Positions 8,110 to 12,260 of a stretch of DNA of 12,260 nt are shown here, piece by piece (the first letter of the stretch is position 1; every line of letters begins with the position of its first letter). The position numbers and the translations under genes were made by a program. Location of the stretch: NCBI GenBank assembly GCA_947168325.1, contig CAMVLN010000034.1, forward strand, positions 1-12,260, given 5' to 3'. The stretch comes from an uncultured Elusimicrobia bacterium (GTDB lineage: Bacteria; Elusimicrobiota; Endomicrobiia; Endomicrobiales; Endomicrobiaceae). The notes beneath the pieces were generated by a model. The model was not told where the DNA came from. It searched no databases and saw only the letters and a list, made by a program, of their open reading frames with translations.

Positions 8110-8134
8110 TATCTGTTATTTGATAGTTTCGTTT

Positions 8135-8722
8135 CTATTTATTCTTCTGTAAATTTGCTATATCAGAAATAGCTTTATCAAATCCTAAATCCAATATCCT
8201 AGCAATAATGTTCTTTATGTTATATAAAATATCATTTATTTTTTCTTGGTCTTGATTATTGAATTTTGATAAAACGAAATCAATTATTTTTGCATGTTCA
8301 GGTAAGGGGCCCATACCCAACTTCATTCTTGGAAAAAAAGATGTTCCTGTTTGTGTAATAATAGAATTTACTCCGTTATGCCCTCCAGAAGTTCCGGTTA
8401 TTTTAAACTTATATTTCCCTATAGGTATTGAATAATCATCATATAAAACTAACATTTCTTGAGGCAAAATTTTATAATATTTTAGAATAGCAACTATAGG
8501 AAATCCCGAATTATTCATAAAAGTCATAGGCTTTGCCATAAGGATGTTATTCGTATTCCTTCTATAAAATACAATACTCGCCATATCATTCCAGTTTTTC
8601 CACGAAAGATTTGCTTGTTCAACAATCTTATCAACTACTTTAAAACCAAAATTATGACGAGTATTACTATATTTTTCTCCTGGATTTCCCAAGCCCACAA
8701 CAAATTTTATATTACTAATCAT
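8135..8722 (-). CDS. pth: Peptidyl-tRNA hydrolase
   Basis: Pth cleaves peptidyl-tRNAs released by stalled or aborted ribosomes and recycles the tRNA in the cytoplasm. The 195-residue protein shows the family's motifs in order. GLGNPG is at 10-15, and TRHNFG carries the catalytic His23. KPMTFMNNSG (64-73) has Asn70, VLYDDYSIP has the acidic pair 95-96, and GTSGGHNGVNS (110-120) has Asn116. MKLGMGPLP fits the usual R-KLGIG-P block. The length matches the family (E. coli about 194). Start: ATG 8722, which puts the protein in register with known Pth N-termini. No good Shine-Dalgarno is visible, only GGTTAG close to the ATG. A TATAAT at 8757-8752 could serve as a -10, without a convincing -35. Unlike many genomes where pth directly follows the L25 gene, it is separated from rplY here by 288 bp. 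It ends with TAG, then the hairpin at 8082-8109. Confidence 0.96.
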   Translation of the reverse strand: MISNIKFVVGLGNPGEKYSNTRHNFGFKVVDKIVEQANLSWKNWNDMASIVFYRRNTNNILMAKPMTFMNNSGFPIVAILKYYKILPQEMLVLYDDYSIPIGKYKFKITGTSGGHNGVNSIITQTGTSFFPRMKLGMGPLPEHAKIIDFVLSKFNNQDQEKINDILYNIKNIIARILDLGFDKAISDIANLQKNK

Positions 8723-9010
8723 ATCTAACCATAAAAAAGTTTAACGAAAGGATTATATATTGAAAATTTTTTCAATAGTCGCTAAAATACAACTAATAAA
8801 TAATTGATTATTACTGGCATAGAATCAAGAAGGAGTAATTAGATATCTTAAAATTTCTATAAAACATCATGAATTTTTTCAAGTTTTTATTACAAGTTCA
8901 AAAAACATCTTCAATTCAGTTTTTAAATTATAGTAACCTTCTCAATTTAACATTTATCTACTTATTTATTTTATGTATGTCCCCATATATCAACTATTTT
9001 CTTTTCAATA
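8723..9010. other. AT-rich spacer between rplY and pth
   Basis: Minus-strand frames are riddled with stops and hold no intact gene. Near pth there is a short palindrome (ATTGAAAA-TT-TTTTCAAT, 8759-8776) and, next to it, the minus-strand TATAAT at 8757-8752. On the plus strand a frame from ATG 8869 stays open for 54 codons to TAG 9036, running into the end of rplY. It lacks a ribosome site and I do not call it a gene. There is no recognisable terminator after rplY. Confidence 0.5.
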
Positions 9011-9670
9011 CTATTTTTTTGCTCCATCTGTAGCTGCACCCTCTTCTTCTTTCTTACCCTTACTTATAACTTCTGGGGCTTGAGGTTCTGCTGCAGCTTC
9101 TGCCGGTTTTTCTTCTTCAACTGTTTGCCCTAATACAGTAACAACTACTGCACTTTTATCATGGTGAACATATTCTACTCCATCAATTTTAGGTAATTGT
9201 TCTACTGTTATATCGTCACCAACTTTTAATGCTGTAACATCCACACTAATTTTTGAAGGCATATCAGTAGGTAAACACTGAACCTTAATTTCTCTCATAA
9301 CATGTTCTAATGTTCCCCCTTCATTTTTTACACCATCAGCAACACCTTCAACATGTATAGGAACAAGAATTTCAATTTTTTCTGTTAAAGAAATAGACTG
9401 AAAATCTATATGATTTGGAGCTTGTGTAAGAATATGTCTTTGTAATTCTTTTACTATTGACGGTTTTGATGAATCTTTAAATTTTAATTCAACTATAACA
9501 TTCGCACCTTCTTTTTCTATTATAGACATAAATTTTTTTGCATCAACACTTATTGCTATGGGTTGTTCCTTCTTGCCATAGAACACTGCTGGAACTTGCC
9601 CTGCTTTTCTAATAGTATTCAAATTTTTTGTTACATCTCTAACTTGTGCTTCTAAAACTACCTGCTTCAT
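9011..9670 (-). CDS. rplY: 50S ribosomal protein L25, long CTC-type
   Basis: L25 binds 5S rRNA in the large ribosomal subunit; the long form is the general stress protein CTC type. The 219-residue protein has the N-terminal L25 beta-barrel at about 1-90 (VVLEAQVRD, RKAGQVPAVFYG, NHIDFQSI). The CTC C-terminal domain follows at about 95-185 (IHVEGVADGVKNEGGTLEHVMREI, shown in part, then VGDDITVEQLP). The last ~35 residues form a low-complexity Glu/Ala/Lys tail. I start at ATG 9670 because GGAGGG (9680-9675) lies just before it. The earlier in-frame ATG at 9682 overlaps that ribosome site and would give MEGD-MKQ. The gene follows prs by 33 bp and completes the glmU-prs-rplY operon; it ends with TAG. 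The Glu/Ala-rich tail is common in long L25 proteins and stands out in this AT-rich genome for its GC-richer Ala codons. Confidence 0.95.
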   Translation of the reverse strand: MKQVVLEAQVRDVTKNLNTIRKAGQVPAVFYGKKEQPIAISVDAKKFMSIIEKEGANVIVELKFKDSSKPSIVKELQRHILTQAPNHIDFQSISLTEKIEILVPIHVEGVADGVKNEGGTLEHVMREIKVQCLPTDMPSKISVDVTALKVGDDITVEQLPKIDGVEYVHHDKSAVVVTVLGQTVEEEKPAEAAAEPQAPEVISKGKKEEEGAATDGAKK

Positions 9671-9674
9671 ATCT

Positions 9675-9680
9675 CCCTCC
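9675..9680 (-). promoter_or_regulatory. rplY ribosome binding site deciding the start
   Basis: GGAGGG on the minus strand lies four to five bases before ATG 9670. It directly overlaps the codons after the alternative ATG at 9682, so the downstream ATG is the likely start. Confidence 0.8.
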
Positions 9681-9703
9681 ATTTATGCTTCTACTATTTA
9701 TTT

Positions 9704-10630
9704 TTAAACGAAAAGTTCACTAATAGACTGATCTGTAGATATTCTTTTTATTGCTTCCGCTAATAAATCTGCAATTGACAATATCTTAATTTTTGGCAAA
9801 TCTTTTTTGTGAACTATTGAATCTGTAATTGCCACTTCTTCTAACGAAGAAATCTTTATTTTTTCTATAGCTTCACCAGACAGCACTCCATGAGATGCTG
9901 CAGCATAAACTTTCAATGCTCCAGCTCTTTTTATTGCATCAGCAACTTTTGTTAATGTTCCCGCTGTATCAATCATATCATCAAGAATAATCGCATTTCT
10001 ACCTTTAACATCACCAATTATATTCATAATAGCTGCTTCGTTTGGTCTAGGTCTTCTTTTATCTACAATGGCTAAATCTGCATTAAGAAGCTTTGCAAAG
10101 GCTCTTGCTCTTTCCACTCCCCCTGCATCCGGTGAAACAACTATTGGATTATGTAGTTTTAAATTTTGGAAATATTCTAATAGTACTGGTCTTGCATATA
10201 AATGATCTACTGGAATATCAAAAAAACCTTGAATTTGCCTTGCATGTAAATCCATCGTTAAAACTCTATCTATTCCTGCAACTGTAATAAGATTTGCTAT
10301 AAGTTTTGATGTTATTGGAACTCTCGGTTCTGCTTTTCTATCTTGCCGTGCATAACCATAATAGGGAATAACAGCTGTTATCCTTCTTGCAGAAGCTCTT
10401 TTTAGAGCATCTGCTATTACTAATAATTCCATAATATTTTCATTCACTGGAGCACATGTCGATTGAATTATAAAACAATCTGCACCTCTAACTCCATCAA
10501 TTATTTTTACCTGTATTTCTCCGTCACTAAATCTTCCTATTTTTGCAGGAGTTAACTCTATTTTCAATTGCCTTGCGATAGCTTGTGCTAAATCAGGATT
10601 TGCATTACCTGCTATAAGTTTTAGCTTCAT
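9704..10630 (-). CDS. prs: Ribose-phosphate pyrophosphokinase (PRPP synthetase)
   Basis: Prs makes PRPP from ribose 5-phosphate and ATP, feeding purine, pyrimidine, His, Trp and NAD synthesis. The 308-residue protein shows the class I marks. FSDGEIQVKI is at 35-44, the ATP region YYGYARQDRK at 90-99, and metal-binding His129 in MDLHARQIQGFF. The catalytic flexible loop is VDKRRPRPNE (189-198, Lys191) and the PRPP loop is DDMIDTAGTL (217-226). The length is typical. Start: ATG 10630, with AAGAGGA five bases upstream inside the end of glmU. The ATG overlaps the glmU TGA as ATGA, so translation of the two is probably coupled. Pairing with glmU is a very common bacterial arrangement, and rplY follows after 33 bp. 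The gene ends in TAA. No anomaly seen. Confidence 0.98.
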   Translation of the reverse strand: MKLKLIAGNANPDLAQAIARQLKIELTPAKIGRFSDGEIQVKIIDGVRGADCFIIQSTCAPVNENIMELLVIADALKRASARRITAVIPYYGYARQDRKAEPRVPITSKLIANLITVAGIDRVLTMDLHARQIQGFFDIPVDHLYARPVLLEYFQNLKLHNPIVVSPDAGGVERARAFAKLLNADLAIVDKRRPRPNEAAIMNIIGDVKGRNAIILDDMIDTAGTLTKVADAIKRAGALKVYAAASHGVLSGEAIEKIKISSLEEVAITDSIVHKKDLPKIKILSIADLLAEAIKRISTDQSISELFV

Positions 10631-11994
10631 TTTATCCTCTTATTTTTTTCTTTTACTATTTGTCTTTCTCTTGCTATTGCTAGTTTATTAGAAGAGATAT
10701 TATCTGTTATTGTAGACCCTGCTGCTATAAACACTTTGGAACCTATGTTAACAGGAGCAACTAAATTAACATTTGAACCTACAAAAACATCATCTTTTAT
10801 AATAGTTTGAAATTTATTTTTACCATCATAGTTACAAGTAATCGTTCCTGCACCTATATTAACATTTTTTCCAACGATTGCATCACCTATATATGATAAA
10901 TGGTTTATTTTAGAACCATAGCCAACTACAGATTTTTTTACTTCACTAAAATTTCCAATTCTAACATTTTCTTTTAAAACAGAATTTGGTCTTAAATGAG
11001 CAAAAGGACCAACTTTAACACCTTTTTCTATTTTAGATTTTTCTATATAAGAATTTGTTATAAAAACATTATCAGCTATTAAAGAATCTTTAATTGTTGT
11101 ATCAGGGCCTATTATACAATTTCTGCCTATTTTTGTGTTTGCCTCAATATAAGAGTTAGGTTTTATTATTGTATCTTGACCTATAACAACATCAGTATCA
11201 ATATAGGTTGTCTCTGGATTGATTATAGTAACACCCCTTGCTAGAAGTTCATTGTTTTTTCTATCTCTTAAAATCTTATTGGCAACAGAAAGTTGTTTCC
11301 TAGTATTTACACCTAAAATTTCTGTTTCATTTGTAAGTGCAACAGCATCCGTCTTATATCCATCTTTATTTAATATTGCAATTACATCTGTAAGATAATA
11401 TTCTTTTTTATTATTCTTATTATCTACTTTAATTAATGCTTTCCAAAGAACTTGCAAATCAAAGCAATATATTCCACTATTTATCTCTTTATTTTGTTTT
11501 TCTTGATTGGTTGCAGAACTTTCCTCAACTATGTAAACAACCTTTCCTTTTTTATCTCTAACTATTCTTCCGTATCCGAAAGGATTCTCTATAATACCCG
11601 ACAAAACAGTTGCACTATTTTTATTTTTAATATGATACTTTAATAAACTTTTTATAGTTTTTGATTGAACTAATGGAGTATCTCCACACATAACAATCAA
11701 TTGCCCATCAAGATTTTTTAGTTTATCTTTAGCACACAAAAGAGCATGAGCAGAACCAAGTCTCTCTTTTTGAAAAACATAGTCTATATTGTATTTTTCT
11801 AAACACTTAATAACTAAATTAGAGCCACTTCCTACAACAACTATAAGTTTTTGCATTTTAACTGCTTCTTTCATACACTCTACAACATGAGAAATTAACT
11901 CTTTTCCACAAACCTTATGCAAAACCTTTGGCAAACAAGATCTCATTCTTGTGCCTTCACCAGCCCCAAGTATTATACCATAAACATTATTCAT
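10627..11994 (-). CDS. glmU: Bifunctional UDP-GlcNAc pyrophosphorylase / glucosamine-1-phosphate N-acetyltransferase
   Basis: GlmU makes UDP-N-acetylglucosamine, the precursor of peptidoglycan and LPS, in two steps in the cytoplasm. Of 455 residues, about 1-230 form the uridyltransferase domain. It has the nucleotide loop ILGAGEGTRM (8-17; LGAG where E. coli has LAAG), LPKVLH (21-26), CGDTPL with metal-binding Asp105, GYGRIVR (140-146) and INSGIY (171-176). Residues about 250-450 form the left-handed beta-helix with hexapeptide repeats. They carry the acetyltransferase block SKINHLSYIGDA with catalytic His365, and GAGTITCNYDG (381-391). Both activities look intact and the length equals the E. 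coli enzyme. An in-frame TGA (12003-12001) prevents any earlier start. The only Shine-Dalgarno (AGGA, 12012-12009) is 14 bases away and fits better to an out-of-frame ATG at 12004. The stop is TGA, the only TGA gene stop in the window, overlapping prs. Confidence 0.98.
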   Translation of the reverse strand: MNNVYGIILGAGEGTRMRSCLPKVLHKVCGKELISHVVECMKEAVKMQKLIVVVGSGSNLVIKCLEKYNIDYVFQKERLGSAHALLCAKDKLKNLDGQLIVMCGDTPLVQSKTIKSLLKYHIKNKNSATVLSGIIENPFGYGRIVRDKKGKVVYIVEESSATNQEKQNKEINSGIYCFDLQVLWKALIKVDNKNNKKEYYLTDVIAILNKDGYKTDAVALTNETEILGVNTRKQLSVANKILRDRKNNELLARGVTIINPETTYIDTDVVIGQDTIIKPNSYIEANTKIGRNCIIGPDTTIKDSLIADNVFITNSYIEKSKIEKGVKVGPFAHLRPNSVLKENVRIGNFSEVKKSVVGYGSKINHLSYIGDAIVGKNVNIGAGTITCNYDGKNKFQTIIKDDVFVGSNVNLVAPVNIGSKVFIAAGSTITDNISSNKLAIARERQIVKEKNKRIK

Positions 11995-12004
11995 AATTAT
12001 TCAT
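11985..12004 (-). repeat. Tandem 10-bp duplication at the glmU start, creating a five-codon leader ORF
   Basis: On the minus strand, ATGAATAATT (12004-11995) is followed directly by ATGAATAATG (11994-11985), identical at nine of ten bases. The second ATG is the glmU start. The first, with AGGA four bases upstream, opens MNNYE-stop (12004-11987), which ends inside glmU codon 3. The duplication thus moves the good ribosome-site spacing to an out-of-frame ATG. Confidence 0.75.
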
Positions 12005-12032
12005 AAATTCCTACTAAAACAGTATCCCGCGA

Positions 12033-12061
12033 ATTCTACAAAATTATTATGGTTTTTTCAA
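12033..12061 (-). promoter_or_regulatory. Probable sigma70-type promoter of glmU-prs-rplY
   Basis: On the minus strand, -35 TTGAAA (12061-12056) and -10 TAGAAT (12038-12033) are separated by exactly 17 bp. Transcription would start near 12026, giving a leader of about 32 nt that carries the AGGA ribosome site. The -10 runs on as TAGAATTC, as it does before secA. Confidence 0.65.
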
Positions 12062-12260
12062 ACTTTCGTATAGGTTCAATATATATTGGATATTTTAGGA
12101 GAAATCAATTTATTATTAAAATGTTTATTAATAAATTATAATGGTGTTATATATTTTAAACATTTAAATATAAAAAACAAAAGTTATGTTTTTTTATCAA
12201 CGAAAATACTCTTCTTTACAATTTTTAGTACAAAATAATTTAAATTTGAAATAGGGCAAT
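12062..12260. other. AT-rich region upstream of the glmU promoter, no gene seen
   Basis: About 200 bp to the window edge contain no credible reading frame on either strand. The only structure noted is a 9-bp, all-A/T inverted repeat: AATTTATTA (12107-12115) and TAATAAATT (12129-12137). It is too weak to name. Confidence 0.5.

Larger units (their letters stand above)
7773..8134. other. Non-coding spacer between pth and the secA promoter, possibly a decayed gene
   Basis: About 360 bp hold no intact gene. On the minus strand a frame stays open for 54 codons (8072-7911) but has no ATG, GTG or TTG start. It begins EFLRKIKGNWRTIF and then becomes hydrophobic. An overlapping minus frame just upstream reads ...NARVYLVDKLRIFKKDKR before a stop. 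A basic stretch followed by a hydrophobic one would suit the start of a membrane protein broken by a frameshift, but AT-rich random sequence can look like this. I recognise no RNA gene here; the SRP RNA core and a tmRNA-like 3' end are absent. Confidence 0.35.

Noticed and set aside
8752..8776. TATAAT with upstream TTGAAA as a pth promoter
   Set aside because: The two boxes are only about 12 bp apart on the minus strand, too close for a sigma70 promoter. A lone -10 is common in such AT-rich DNA.
10093..10287. Plus-strand open frame opposite prs
   Set aside because: Antisense to conserved Prs sequence with no ribosome site or motif.
11452..11643. Plus-strand open frame opposite glmU
   Set aside because: Antisense to the uridyltransferase domain; no independent support.
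1..12260. tRNA, rRNA, CRISPR array, insertion sequence or prophage
   Set aside because: I looked for T-loop GGTTCRANYC blocks, regularly spaced repeats, transposase motifs and terminal inverted repeats and found none.

Overview
The window is an AT-rich (roughly 70% A+T) bacterial chromosome segment in which every convincing gene lies on the minus strand. It is mostly core housekeeping. An apolipoprotein N-acyltransferase (Lnt) points to a diderm with lipoproteins. The low GC, the wide decayed-looking spacers and the style of the SecA, Prs and GlmU proteins remind me of Elusimicrobiota of the Endomicrobium type. That lineage call is inference only, with moderate to low confidence.

Reading in the direction of transcription (high to low coordinates), the first block is glmU-prs-rplY: UDP-GlcNAc synthesis, PRPP synthesis and a long CTC-type ribosomal protein L25. 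A well-formed sigma70-type promoter (12033-12061) precedes it, and glmU and prs overlap by ATGA. A spacer of about 340 bp precedes pth (peptidyl-tRNA hydrolase), which stands alone and is followed by an AT-rich hairpin. A second non-coding stretch of about 400 bp then leads to a second good promoter (7744-7772) and the block secA-lnt-prfB-aldehyde dehydrogenase, with gaps of 39, 3 and 17 bp. The last 642 bases hold the N-terminal 214 codons of a multi-spanning membrane sensor that runs off the window.

The most informative feature is in prfB. An ORF-only reading gives a 316-codon protein starting at a GTG, but the real gene starts at 3540. It has an in-frame UGA at codon 17, preceded by an internal AGGAGG and the slippery CTT. 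This is the autoregulatory +1 programmed frameshift of release factor 2 and yields a 362-residue protein. Other points are a tandemly duplicated start region at glmU that creates a five-codon overlapping leader ORF, start-site corrections for secA and rplY, a (GATAAA)3 repeat inside the aldehyde dehydrogenase, and two promoters sharing TTGAAW-17-TAGAATTC.

I see no CRISPR array, tRNA, rRNA, insertion sequence or phage gene, and nothing that looks like a new multi-gene system. The genes work in cell-envelope precursor synthesis (glmU), nucleotide supply (prs), translation (rplY, pth, prfB) and protein export and lipoprotein maturation (secA, lnt).
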